Of a stretch of DNA of 64,000 nucleotides, positions 56,621-64,000 are shown one piece after another. Made by a program: the position numbers and the translations under genes. Under the pieces are notes generated by a model. That model worked only from the letters and a program-made list of their open reading frames with translations. It had not been told where the DNA came from and made no database searches. This DNA is from Actinoplanes campanulatus (GTDB lineage Bacteria > Actinomycetota > Actinomycetes > Mycobacteriales > Micromonosporaceae), in NCBI RefSeq assembly GCF_014647795.1, contig NZ_BMPW01000001.1, positions 868,001 to 932,000 of the forward strand, read 5' to 3'. Every line of letters starts with the position of its first letter. The first letter of the stretch is position 1.

Positions 56621-57739
56621 ATGTCCGCCGAGCCACCCGTGCCCGAGGAGACTGCGCCCGTCGAGGAGCAGCCGCCGGTCGAGGAGCGGCCGCCCTTCGG
56701 CACGCCCGGTCCCCCACTGAACCGGCGTAACCCCTTCCTGCTCGGCTTCCTCTTCGGGCTGGGCCTGATCCTGGCGTACACGCTCTTCCTGGGCGTACGG
56801 AATGCGGCCTCGATCCTGGTTCTGATCTTCATCGCGCTGTTCCTGGCGATCGGGCTGAACCCGGCGGTGACCCGGCTGCGCGGCTGGGGCCTGCCGCGCG
56901 GCGCGGCCGTGGCGGTCGTCGCGCTCAGCGTGGTGCTGCTGCTGGTCGGCGGTCTGGTGGCGCTGATCCCGCCGCTGGTCACCCAGACCACCGAGCTGAT
57001 CAACAACGCGCCCGAGGTGGTGGAGAGCCTGCGCCGCAGCCGGACGGTCAACGATCTGGTGCAGCGCTACGACATCGCGACCAAGGTGCAGGGCGCGGTG
57101 AACGCCGGGACGATCGGCAACGCCCTGGGCGGGGTGGTCGGCGGCGCCCGGCTGCTGTTCGGCACCATCTTCAACATCCTGACCGTGCTGGTGCTGACGA
57201 TCTACTTCATGGCCGCCTTCGACCGGATCAAGGCGACCGGTTACCGCCTCGTGCCGGCCAGCCGCCGGGAGCGGGTCGCGCTGCTCACCGACGAGATCCT
57301 CAGTAAGGTGGGCGCCTACATGGTCGGGGCGCTGGCGATCGCCGTGCTGGCCGGGGTGTGCAGTTTCGGGCTGGCGCTCGCTCTCGGCCTGGCCTATCCG
57401 TTCGCGCTGGCCGTGGTGGTGGCGATCTGCGACCTGATCCCGCAGATCGGCGCGACCATCGGCGCCGTCGTGGTCAGCCTGGTCGGTTTCGCCGAATCGG
57501 TGACCGCCGGCATCGTCTGCATCGTGTTCTTCATCGTCTACCAGCAGATGGAGAACTATCTGATCTACCCGCGGGTGATGCGCCGGTCGGTCCGGGTGAG
57601 CGACGTCGCGGCGCTGGTGGCGGCCCTGGTCGGAGTGGGGCTCTTCGGCGTCATCGGCGCCCTGGTCGCCATCCCGATGGTGGCCGCCATCCAGCTGATC
57701 ATGCGCGAGGTGGCGATCCCTAGTCTTGAGGACCGTTGA
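56621..57739 (+). CDS. AI-2E/PerM family membrane transporter
   Basis: This 372-residue protein has a Pro/Glu-rich N-terminal arm (about 1-35) and seven to eight membrane helices typical of the AI-2 exporter-like (TqsA/PerM) family. Motifs include FIALFLAIGLNPAVTRLR near the start, LIPQIGATIGAVVVSLVGF, and NYLIYPRVMRRSVRVSD late. The substrate is unknown. TAGCCT (56609-56614) six bases before ATG 56621, with no SD, indicates a leaderless transcript. Its 3' end overlaps the convergent hydrolase by 20 bases. Confidence 0.92.
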   Translation: MSAEPPVPEETAPVEEQPPVEERPPFGTPGPPLNRRNPFLLGFLFGLGLILAYTLFLGVRNAASILVLIFIALFLAIGLNPAVTRLRGWGLPRGAAVAVVALSVVLLLVGGLVALIPPLVTQTTELINNAPEVVESLRRSRTVNDLVQRYDIATKVQGAVNAGTIGNALGGVVGGARLLFGTIFNILTVLVLTIYFMAAFDRIKATGYRLVPASRRERVALLTDEILSKVGAYMVGALAIAVLAGVCSFGLALALGLAYPFALAVVVAICDLIPQIGATIGAVVVSLVGFAESVTAGIVCIVFFIVYQQMENYLIYPRVMRRSVRVSDVAALVAALVGVGLFGVIGALVAIPMVAAIQLIMREVAIPSLEDR

Positions 57740-58502
57740 AAGCGGCCACTGTCCGGTCGGCATAGGCGCTGGCGTCGCCGGTTTCCATCGGACCATCCCA
57801 GGTGGTGGGCAGCGGCGTCGGCACCTCTGGCGCCACCCGGCGGACGATCTCGTCGAGCACCTTCTCGGCGTCGCCGACCCACAGGTGCTTGGCGCCCGGA
57901 ACCGGCACCACCTCGGCCTGCGGAATGGCCGCGAACCTCTCGGCCGCCTCGGCCGGGCGCAGGTAGTCGTCGAACTCCGGGATGAGCGCGGTCAGCGGCT
58001 TGCCGTCGCCGGCCCAGGCCGCGAGATGCTCCGGCCGGGAGAAGCGCAGCGGCGGGGAGAGCAGGATCGCGCCGGCGACCGCCGGGTCCAGCCCGTACAT
58101 CAGGGTCAGGTCGGTGCCGAAGGACCAGCCGACCAGCCAGATGTTCGGCAGGTCGGCGAACTCCGCGAACTCGATGGCGGCGGCCACGTCGTAGCGCTCG
58201 TCCACCGCCTGCGAGAACGCCCCGCCGCTGGTGCCCCGGACGCTGCTGGTGCCGCGGGTGTTGAAGCGCAGCACGGCGATCCCGGCCAGGGCGGGCAGCC
58301 GCCAGGCGGCCTTGCGGTAGACGTGACTGTCCATCATGCCGCCGTGGGTGGGCAGCGGGTGCAGGCAGACGAGGGTGGCCACCGGCTCGCGGTCGAGCGG
58401 CCGGGCCAGCTCACCGACGAGGGTGACGCCGTCCGCGGTGTGCAGCTCGATGTCCTCCCGGTGGGCCGGGAGGATCGAGTTGGCACGGATGTGGTTGCTC
58501 AT
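57720..58502 (-). CDS. Alpha/beta hydrolase
   Basis: This 260-residue hydrolase has nucleophile elbow GWSFGTDL, a late His in GAKHLWVG and an Asp-rich EFDDYLRP loop, plus the oxyanion-type CLHPLPTHGGMMD. It is close to the dienelactone/serine-hydrolase group that acts on small esters. The substrate is unknown. ATG 58502 is taken as the start. The upstream zinc-site protein ends ten bases before it, so the two are probably co-transcribed. Confidence 0.88.
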   Translation of the reverse strand: MSNHIRANSILPAHREDIELHTADGVTLVGELARPLDREPVATLVCLHPLPTHGGMMDSHVYRKAAWRLPALAGIAVLRFNTRGTSSVRGTSGGAFSQAVDERYDVAAAIEFAEFADLPNIWLVGWSFGTDLTLMYGLDPAVAGAILLSPPLRFSRPEHLAAWAGDGKPLTALIPEFDDYLRPAEAAERFAAIPQAEVVPVPGAKHLWVGDAEKVLDEIVRRVAPEVPTPLPTTWDGPMETGDASAYADRTVAAFNGPQD

Positions 58503-58512
58503 GCCGCGATCA

Positions 58513-58839
58513 TTACCCATAGCGTGGGGCGTTGCGCGACCGCTCCACCCCTGGGGCCCGGCGGTCACGGGCCCGCCAGCAGCCGGAGTGCCAGTGGCGG
58601 CGGTCGGTCAGGTCACCACGGTCGTCGACCGGCCAGGCCACCACGTGCGCCACACCGGGCCGGATCTCCTGGACGCACCCCGGACAGCGGTAGGTCTTGA
58701 CGGCCGCCGCACCGAACACGTTCCGCACCATGAAGTCACCGTCCTGCCACTGCTGGACGCGGTCCTCGGTGATGCCGGGACGGTCGGGCCGCTCCTCGTC
58801 CTTGTTGGCGGACCGGGGGCGATTACGGCGGGGGCTCAC
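58513..58839 (-). CDS. Small conserved protein with Cys/His site
   Basis: This 108-residue basic protein starts SPRRNRPRSANKDEERPD. Its core is TYRCPGCVQEIRPGVAHVVAWP followed by RRHWHSGCW, giving a CxxC...HxxxC-like set of ligands that fits one zinc. This matches an actinobacterial family I recall as uncharacterised (sometimes labelled ATP/GTP-binding). The GTG at 58839 lies seven bases after TACGCT on the minus strand, with no SD, so the transcript is probably leaderless. It is divergent from aldehyde dehydrogenase and upstream of the hydrolase. Confidence 0.82.
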   Translation of the reverse strand: MSPRRNRPRSANKDEERPDRPGITEDRVQQWQDGDFMVRNVFGAAAVKTYRCPGCVQEIRPGVAHVVAWPVDDRGDLTDRRHWHSGCWRARDRRAPGVERSRNAPRYG

Positions 58840-58846
58840 AAGCTCA

Positions 58847-58886
58847 AGCGTACGTAGTGACTCACTGGTAACAATCACCCTAGACT
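58847..58886. promoter_or_regulatory. Divergent leaderless promoters
   Basis: Minus strand: TACGCT (58852-58847), seven bases before the zinc-site protein GTG. Plus strand: GTGACT (58857-58862), an 18-base spacer and TAGACT (58881-58886), seven bases before the aldehyde dehydrogenase ATG. The two promoters face apart within 40 bp and could share regulation. Confidence 0.65.
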
Positions 58887-58893
58887 CGCGGAC

Positions 58894-60387
58894 ATGACGG
58901 CGACTCACGTTCCCGGCCTGCCAGTGATCGAGGACGGCCGGCTGATCTCGACGAACCCGGCCACCGGTGAGGAGGCCGGCCGCGTACCGGTCGCCGACGA
59001 GAAGGCGGTGCTCGCGGCCGTCGAGCGCGCCCGGGAGGCGGCCGTCTGGTGGCAGGGCCTCGGCTTCGCGGGCCGCCGGACCCGCATGCTGCGCTGGCGT
59101 TCGCTGATCGTGCAGCGGATCGAGGAGCTGGCCGAGCTGACCCACCGGGAGTCCGGCAAGCCGGTCACCGACGGGCTGATCGAGGCCACCGCCGCCGTCG
59201 AGCACCTGGACTGGGCGGCCCGCAACGCCAAGCGGGTGCTCGGGCCGCGCCGCGTCCGGACCCGGCTGCTGGTCGCCGAGCACTCCGGCCACCTGGAGTA
59301 CCAGCCGTACGGCGTGGTCGGCGTGATCGGCCCGTGGAACTACCCGATCGTGACCCCGGTCGGCCCGATCAGCGGCGCGCTCGCGGCCGGCAACGCGATC
59401 GTCTTCAAGCCGAGCGAGTACACGCCGGTGGTCGGGCAGTGGCTGGCCGACTCGTTCGCCGAGGTGGTGCCGGAGCACCCGGTGCTCCAGGTGGTGCACG
59501 GGCTCGGCGACGTCGGCGGCGCGCTGTGCCGCTCCGGGGTGGCCAAGATCTCCTTCACCGGCTCGACCGCCACCGCCAAGAAGGTGATGGCCGCCTGCGC
59601 GGAGAACCTGGTGCCGGTGGTGCTCGAGGCCGGCGGCAAGGACGCCCTGATCGTCGACGCCGACGCGGACGTGGAGGCGGCCGCCGAGGCCGCCGTCTGG
59701 GGCGCCATGACCAACGCCGGGCAGACCTGCATCGGCATCGAGCGGGTCTACGCCGTCGAGCCGGTCTACGACCGGTTCGTGGACGCCGTCGTGGCGAAGG
59801 CCGGCAAGCTGCGCACCGGCGAGGAGATCGGCCCGATCACCATGCCGAAGCAGCTCGACATCATCCGCGACCACATCGAGGACGCGCTGGCCAAGGGCGG
59901 CCGGGCGGTGCTCGGCGGCGCGGAGGCGGTGCAGGCGCCGTACGTCTCCCCCACCGTGCTGGTGGACGTGCCCGAGGACTCGTCGGAGATGCGCGAGGAG
60001 ACGTTCGGCCCGACCCTCACCATCACGAAGGTGCGGGACGCGGACGAGGCCGTCACGAAGGCCAACGACACGCCGTACGGGCTGGGCGGCTCCGTCTTCG
60101 GGAAGAAGAACGCGATCCGGATCGCCCGCCGGCTGCGCTCCGGCATGGTCGCCGTGAACGGGACGCTCACCTTCGTCGGCATGGGCAACCTGCCGTTCGG
60201 CGGGGTCGGCGAGTCCGGCTTCGGGCGCATCCACGGCGACGACGGGCTGCGCGAGTTCGCCCGAGCCAAGGCGATCACCGTCCGGCGTGGCCCGTCCCTG
60301 CTCCCGGCGATGACCTTCGAGCGCACCCCGGCCCAGGTGAAGCAGATCGTGAAGGCCCTGCGTCTGCTCTATGGACGGAAGCCTTAG
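58894..60387 (+). CDS. Aldehyde dehydrogenase
   Basis: This 497-residue NAD(P)-dependent enzyme has Asn149 (GPWNYP), Lys172 (FKPSEYTP), the general base Glu245 (VLEAGGKDA) and nucleophile Cys279 (NAGQTCIG), with PFGGVGESGFGRIHG near the end. It is nearest the succinate-semialdehyde/coniferyl-type group; the substrate is unclear. The transcript appears leaderless. Its last 17 bases overlap the following ABC ATPase gene, and the three genes to 62511 are probably one unit. Confidence 0.94.
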   Translation: MTATHVPGLPVIEDGRLISTNPATGEEAGRVPVADEKAVLAAVERAREAAVWWQGLGFAGRRTRMLRWRSLIVQRIEELAELTHRESGKPVTDGLIEATAAVEHLDWAARNAKRVLGPRRVRTRLLVAEHSGHLEYQPYGVVGVIGPWNYPIVTPVGPISGALAAGNAIVFKPSEYTPVVGQWLADSFAEVVPEHPVLQVVHGLGDVGGALCRSGVAKISFTGSTATAKKVMAACAENLVPVVLEAGGKDALIVDADADVEAAAEAAVWGAMTNAGQTCIGIERVYAVEPVYDRFVDAVVAKAGKLRTGEEIGPITMPKQLDIIRDHIEDALAKGGRAVLGGAEAVQAPYVSPTVLVDVPEDSSEMREETFGPTLTITKVRDADEAVTKANDTPYGLGGSVFGKKNAIRIARRLRSGMVAVNGTLTFVGMGNLPFGGVGESGFGRIHGDDGLREFARAKAITVRRGPSLLPAMTFERTPAQVKQIVKALRLLYGRKP

Positions 60388-61030
60388 CCTCGAAGGGGTG
60401 GCCGATCATCCCGCAGTCGAAGTCCATGATCTGAATGTCAGCTACGGCTCGACCCCGGTGCTGGTCGACGTGGGGCTCACCGTCCCGGCCGGCGCCGGTG
60501 TCTGCGTCACCGGCGAGAACGGCATCGGCAAGTCCACTCTGCTGCGCTGTGTGAGCAGCCTCCAGCGCCCGGACTCGGGCGTGATCCGGGTGAACGGCTG
60601 CGAGCCGGGCGACCGTCCGGACTTCTGGCGGGCGGTGGCCACCACGGTCGAGCCGCCCACCTGGTACCCCGGCCTGACCGCCCACGAGCACGCCGAACTG
60701 GTCTGCCGGGCGCACGGACAGGATCCGGCCGAGGCGGGCATCGACGAGGCGCTGGAGCGGCTCGGGCTGGGCGGGCACGCCGACGCCATCCCGCCGTCGC
60801 TCTCCTCCGGCCAGAAGCAGCGGCTCACCCTGGCGCTGGTCCTGCTGCGCCCGAGCGCGCTGCTCATCCTGGACGAGCCGGAGCAGCGCCTGGACCCGGA
60901 CGGCCGGGCCGTGGTCGCCGGCATGCTCGCCGACTACCTGGCCGGCGGCGGTTCGCTGCTGCTGGCCAGCCACGACGACAAGTTCGCGGTCGCCTCGGGC
61001 GCCGAGATCGTCTCGATGGACATGCTGTGA
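60371..61030 (+). CDS. ABC transporter ATPase
   Basis: This 219-residue ATP-binding subunit has Walker A TGENGIGKST, signature LSSGQKQRL, Walker B LLILDEPEQRLD and the H-loop SHDD. The Gln after Pro in DEPEQ replaces the usual Thr. ATG 60371 lies in the aldehyde dehydrogenase frame end; GTG 60398 is an alternative start. It is coupled to the membrane protein behind it (GTGA overlap), and the two likely form a small exporter. Confidence 0.9.
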   Translation: MDGSLSLEGVADHPAVEVHDLNVSYGSTPVLVDVGLTVPAGAGVCVTGENGIGKSTLLRCVSSLQRPDSGVIRVNGCEPGDRPDFWRAVATTVEPPTWYPGLTAHEHAELVCRAHGQDPAEAGIDEALERLGLGGHADAIPPSLSSGQKQRLTLALVLLRPSALLILDEPEQRLDPDGRAVVAGMLADYLAGGGSLLLASHDDKFAVASGAEIVSMDML

Positions 61031-62511
61031 CCGTCGTCGAGCTGCGGCCGGTGCGCCGCTGGATCCGCCGCACGCAGTCCGCCCACCGGGATCGCGGGGA
61101 GACCGCCACCACGGCGTACGTCGTCGTCTTCTCGATCCTGGTGCTGGCCGCCATGGCCCAGGAGACGCTGGCCGCGGTCTTCAGCCCGCTGGTCCCGAAC
61201 CTCACCGGCTCCGGTGCGCTGGCCTGGGCCGCCGTCTGCGCCGGCCTGCTCTTCGCCACGCTGCGCCGGCTGGGCCCGGTCACGGTCAGCCGCCCGGCCG
61301 CGTACTTCCTGCTCACCGCGCCGGTCAGCCGCCGCCGCCTGCTCTCGCCCACGCTGACCGTCGCGACAGTCGGCGCGGCCCTGGCGGGCGCCGCCGCGGC
61401 GCTCGGCATCCTCGGGCACGCCGCGTCCACCGGTTCGATCGTCCTGGTGGCGACCGGCGCCGTCCTGGGCGTCCTGCTCGCGGTGGCCGCCGCGACCGCG
61501 CAGGCGCGGCCCCGGGTGTCCCGGATCGCCGACACGGCCGGGCGGGTGGCGGTCGCCGCCGGGCTGGCCGTGCTGGTCGCCGAGGAGGCCGGGTGGACGC
61601 CGCCCACTCCCGGTGGGTGGCCGCCGGCCGTCGTCGTGGTCCCGCTCACCGGGCTGCTCGCGGTGGTCGCCGCCGCCGGCTTCCTTCTGGCCGTACGCGA
61701 CCTCGCGCGCACCCCGAACGACCTGATCCTGGACTCGGCCAAGACGGCGGGCACCCTGGCCGACTCGGTGTACGGCGTGGAGCCGTCCTTCCTGGCCGAC
61801 ATGCTGGAGCGCCGCTACTGGGCACACCGCCGCCTGCGGTCCACCCCGCTGCCCCGCCGGCTGCCGCCGCTGACCGCCCAGGACCTGCTGCTGGCCCGGC
61901 GCCGGGTCCCCCGGCTGCTCTGGGCGGCGGCCGCCACCACGCTGCCGCTGCTGCTGTCCGGCGCCCCACCGTGGTTGCTGGCCAGCACCCTGCTGATCGG
62001 CACGATGCTCGCCGCCCGGACCACGACGTCCGCCGTGAAGACCGACGCCACCAACCCGGTGCTGCTGCGCCTGCTGGGCCTGACCTCACGCCGGACGCTG
62101 TGGCAGCGGCTGTGGGTGCCGGCCTCGCTGGGCACGATCTGGGCCACCGTGGCGCTGGGGCTGCTCCAGCTGACCGGCGCGCTCCCGCCCGGCCAGTGGT
62201 GGCCGCTGGGCCTGGCGCTGGGCCCGATCGGCGCGGTGGCCGCTCTGCGGGCGGCCCGGGCCGGTCTGGTCCGCAACGACCTGCTGCCGGTGGAGACGCC
62301 GATGGGCTCGGTCCCGACCGGCCCGCTCCTGCACGCCTTCGCGGGCCTGGACCTGCTGATCCTGGCACTGCCCACGGTGGTCGCCCTGGCGACGGCCGCC
62401 CCGGCCACCCTGAGCCTGCTGGTCTTCCAGGTGGGCCTCGGATACCTGGGCGTGCACGCCTACCTGACCTTCACCACCTCACCCGACCGGGTCGAGCTGG
62501 CCACCCGCTGA
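61027..62511 (+). CDS. Membrane partner of the ABC ATPase (DUF6297-like)
   Basis: This 494-residue protein has about ten membrane helices, grouped in three blocks (about 28-120, 130-225, 290-480), and a cytoplasmic stretch around 225-285 (LADSVYGVEPSFLADMLERR). The pattern matches my memory of the actinobacterial DUF6297 family. The GTG start at 61027 overlaps the ATPase stop. The transported substance is unknown. Confidence 0.85.
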   Translation: MTVVELRPVRRWIRRTQSAHRDRGETATTAYVVVFSILVLAAMAQETLAAVFSPLVPNLTGSGALAWAAVCAGLLFATLRRLGPVTVSRPAAYFLLTAPVSRRRLLSPTLTVATVGAALAGAAAALGILGHAASTGSIVLVATGAVLGVLLAVAAATAQARPRVSRIADTAGRVAVAAGLAVLVAEEAGWTPPTPGGWPPAVVVVPLTGLLAVVAAAGFLLAVRDLARTPNDLILDSAKTAGTLADSVYGVEPSFLADMLERRYWAHRRLRSTPLPRRLPPLTAQDLLLARRRVPRLLWAAAATTLPLLLSGAPPWLLASTLLIGTMLAARTTTSAVKTDATNPVLLRLLGLTSRRTLWQRLWVPASLGTIWATVALGLLQLTGALPPGQWWPLGLALGPIGAVAALRAARAGLVRNDLLPVETPMGSVPTGPLLHAFAGLDLLILALPTVVALATAAPATLSLLVFQVGLGYLGVHAYLTFTTSPDRVELATR

Positions 62512-62524
62512 CCGCCGACCGGGT

Positions 62525-63184
62525 TCAGAAGAGGGTGAGCTCGTCGCGCTTCATGCCGCGCAGGGCGTCGTAGTCGACGACGACGCAGCGGATGCCGCGG
62601 TCGGTGGCCAGCACCCGGGCCTGTGGCTTGATCTCCTGGGCCGCGAAGATGCCCTTCACCGGGGCGAGCAGCGGATCCCGGTTCATCAGTTCGAGGTAAC
62701 GAGTGAGCTGCTCCACCCCGTCGATCTCCCCGCGCCGCTTGACCTCGACCGCCACCGATCCGCCCGCGGCGTCCTTGCACAGCAGGTCGACCGGCCCGAT
62801 GGCGGTCATGAACTCCCGGCGGACCAGGGTGAAGCCCTCGCCGAACGTCTCCGGGTGCTTGGCCAGCAGCTCCTGGAGGTGCGCCTCGACGCCGTCCTTC
62901 TGGAGGCCGGGGTCGATGCCCAGCTCGTACGAATAATCCTGGAAGACCTCCTCCAGGGTGATCCGCAGCTCCTCGCCGGCCTTGTTCACCACCTTCCAGA
63001 CGCCCGGCGCCTCCTGCAGCTTGCAGGGCGGGCTCATCCAGTTGAGCGGCTTGTAGGCACGGTCGTCGGCATGGATCGACACCGACCCGTCGGCCTTGAC
63101 CATCAGCAGCCGCACCGCCGGGGGCAGGTGGGCGGAAAGACGGCCGACATAGTCCACGGAGCACTTCGCGATGACCAGACGCAC
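62525..63184 (-). CDS. nucS: Mismatch-specific endonuclease NucS (EndoMS)
   Basis: NucS (219 residues) cuts DNA at mismatches and serves as the mismatch-repair system in actinobacteria that lack MutS/MutL. It starts [20 protein letters not shown]. The nuclease motifs are GPVDLLCKD and [17 protein letters not shown]. It ends in DELTLF, a beta-clamp-binding-type tail. The GTG at 63184 lies six bases after TACCGT on the minus strand, so the transcript is probably leaderless. Confidence 0.96.
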   Translation of the reverse strand: MRLVIAKCSVDYVGRLSAHLPPAVRLLMVKADGSVSIHADDRAYKPLNWMSPPCKLQEAPGVWKVVNKAGEELRITLEEVFQDYSYELGIDPGLQKDGVEAHLQELLAKHPETFGEGFTLVRREFMTAIGPVDLLCKDAAGGSVAVEVKRRGEIDGVEQLTRYLELMNRDPLLAPVKGIFAAQEIKPQARVLATDRGIRCVVVDYDALRGMKRDELTLF

Positions 63185-63254
63185 CCAGCGACGGTACCTG
63201 AGGCGGACCGGCGCCGGGCGGGCGGCACGAGCGCGGCGGTGCCATGCTGAGATC

Positions 63255-63875
63255 GTGCTCGAAGCATTGACCGGTACCGGTCTGGCCGCATCGGCCGGCC
63301 TGAACGCCTACATCCCCCTGCTCACCATGGGCCTGCTGGCCCGTTACACCGACGCCATCGAGCTGCCGTCCAGTTGGTCCTGGGTGTCGAACGGCTGGAC
63401 CCTGACGATTCTGGCGGTTCTGCTCGCCGTCGAGGTGGTCGCGGACAAGGTGCCGGTGGTCGATCACGTCAACGACGTGGTGCAGACGTTCGTCCGGCCG
63501 ACCGCCGGTGGTCTGGCGTTCGGGGCCGGCTCCTCCTCGGAGACGGTGACCGTCGCCGACCCGGGCGCGTTCTTCGGCTCGCACCAGTGGATGCCCATCG
63601 CGGCGGGGGTGGTGATCGCGCTCTGCGTCCACGGTGTGAAATCGGCGTCCCGGCCTGTGGTCAATGCGACCACCGGCGGGCTCGGCGCCCCGGTCGCCAG
63701 CACGGCCGAGGACATCGGCAGCGTCGTCATGTCGGTGCTGGCCATCGTGCTTCCGGTGCTCGTCCTGGGCGTTCTCGGGGTGCTGGTGTGGGCGGCGGTC
63801 TGGGTGGTGCGCCGGCGTCGCCGCCGTAAGCGTGAGCGGATCGGGAGTGTCGAGACCCGTCACCTGTTTGGTTGA
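63255..63875 (+). CDS. DUF4126 membrane protein
   Basis: This 206-residue protein has about five membrane helices. The N-terminal [19 protein letters not shown] and [22 protein letters not shown] are typical of DUF4126. It ends in a basic [10 protein letters not shown] tail. Function unknown. GTG 63255, with CATGCT six bases upstream as a possible -10 and no SD. Divergent from nucS with 70 bp between. Confidence 0.88.
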   Translation: MLEALTGTGLAASAGLNAYIPLLTMGLLARYTDAIELPSSWSWVSNGWTLTILAVLLAVEVVADKVPVVDHVNDVVQTFVRPTAGGLAFGAGSSSETVTVADPGAFFGSHQWMPIAAGVVIALCVHGVKSASRPVVNATTGGLGAPVASTAEDIGSVVMSVLAIVLPVLVLGVLGVLVWAAVWVVRRRRRRKRERIGSVETRHLFG

Positions 63876-63883
63876 CTTCTCGG

Positions 63884-64000
63884 GTGCCCGCGATCGCCGT
63901 ACCCACCTTCGCCCTCGCCTGGTGGTTCGCCTGTTACCTGATCGGCCGTGATCCGGACCGGGCCAGTCTGCGCTGGCAGGCGACGGCCCTCGTGTCGTAC
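63884..64000 (+). CDS. Membrane protein N-terminus, cut by the window edge
   Basis: GTG 63884 opens a frame that stays open to the end (39 codons), beginning PAIAVPTFALAWWFACYLIGRDPDRASLRW. The first 20 residues are a membrane helix. The LAWWxxxYLIxRDP pattern reminds me of the N-terminus of actinobacterial sensor-kinase-like membrane proteins, but the fragment is too short to say. It starts nine bases after the DUF4126 stop. Confidence 0.6.
   Translation, partial: MPAIAVPTFALAWWFACYLIGRDPDRASLRWQATALVSY

Overview
The window is GC-rich chromosomal DNA (coding third positions are nearly all G or C) from an actinobacterium. My best guess is a member of the Micromonosporaceae close to Actinoplanes. 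The reasons are the mix of SD-led and leaderless genes, the NucS endonuclease, the large NAD-type glutamate dehydrogenase, the DivIVA-like long coiled-coil pair, and a core gene order iscS - mnmA - MetE-like - ligA - gatC - gatA - gatB next to etfBA. That order matches what I know of Mycobacterium tuberculosis Rv3009c-Rv3029c. I see no tRNA, rRNA, CRISPR array, insertion sequence or prophage. This looks like a stable core segment with a few accessory insertions.

Layout. 1-8.4 kb: a membrane protein, a three-gene sugar ABC importer (binding lipoprotein, MalF, MalG) with a divergent LacI-type regulator and a promoter/operator cluster, then a membrane PAS-GGDEF-EAL protein. 8.6-13.3 kb: a small PH-like membrane protein, a PQQ-type sugar dehydrogenase lipoprotein, a membrane metallophosphoesterase and an exported beta-domain repeat protein. 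13.4-24.4 kb: the gat/lig/mnm/isc core with a second GGDEF-EAL gene inserted between ligA and gatC. 24.4-24.9 kb: a large imperfect inverted repeat with no gene. 25-28.2 kb: etfBA, an unrecognised small Cys-rich gene, two DUF202 proteins and a PLDc_N-like protein. 28.2-33.4 kb: an Hsp70-like membrane protein with a Pro-rich tail, enoyl-CoA hydratase, a DUF6232-like protein, ribokinase and an ABC ATPase. 33.4-36.2 kb: a ROK repressor divergent from a GH3 (NagZ-like) enzyme with a clear palindromic operator between them. 36.5-43.4 kb: a 1622-residue glutamate dehydrogenase divergent from a penicillin-binding lipoprotein. 43.9-48.8 kb: an arginase-family protein with a 430-residue low-complexity tail, a thioredoxin-TPR protein and isobutyryl-CoA mutase large subunit. 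48.9-53.4 kb: a FAD monooxygenase/PadR pair, meaB, thiolase and methylmalonyl-CoA epimerase. 53.6-57.7 kb: two paralogous long coiled-coil proteins and an AI-2E/PerM family protein. 57.7-64 kb: hydrolase, small zinc-site protein, aldehyde dehydrogenase, ABC ATPase plus membrane partner, nucS, a DUF4126 protein and a truncated membrane protein at the edge.

How the parts work together. The mutase, its G-protein chaperone, thiolase and epimerase form a loose acyl-CoA/propionate-butyrate group. MnmA with IscS makes 2-thiouridine in tRNA, and GatCAB makes Gln-tRNA(Gln)/Asn-tRNA(Asn), so the core block serves translation fidelity, with LigA joining DNA. The ROK/GH3 pair and the LacI/ABC importer are two separate carbohydrate-scavenging units, each with visible operators. 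Two c-di-GMP proteins lie 10 kb apart. One keeps all the EAL catalytic residues I can check; the other has a Glu-to-Lys change in the conserved EGxE motif.

I found no single obviously new multi-gene system. The most unusual items are the 430-bp inverted-repeat element at 24456-24888, the arginase with its repeat-bearing tail, the Hsp70-like protein with three PTVLA-type motifs, the small Cys-rich gene at 26924, and the regular 16-17-residue GG repeats in the exported protein at 12062-13255.
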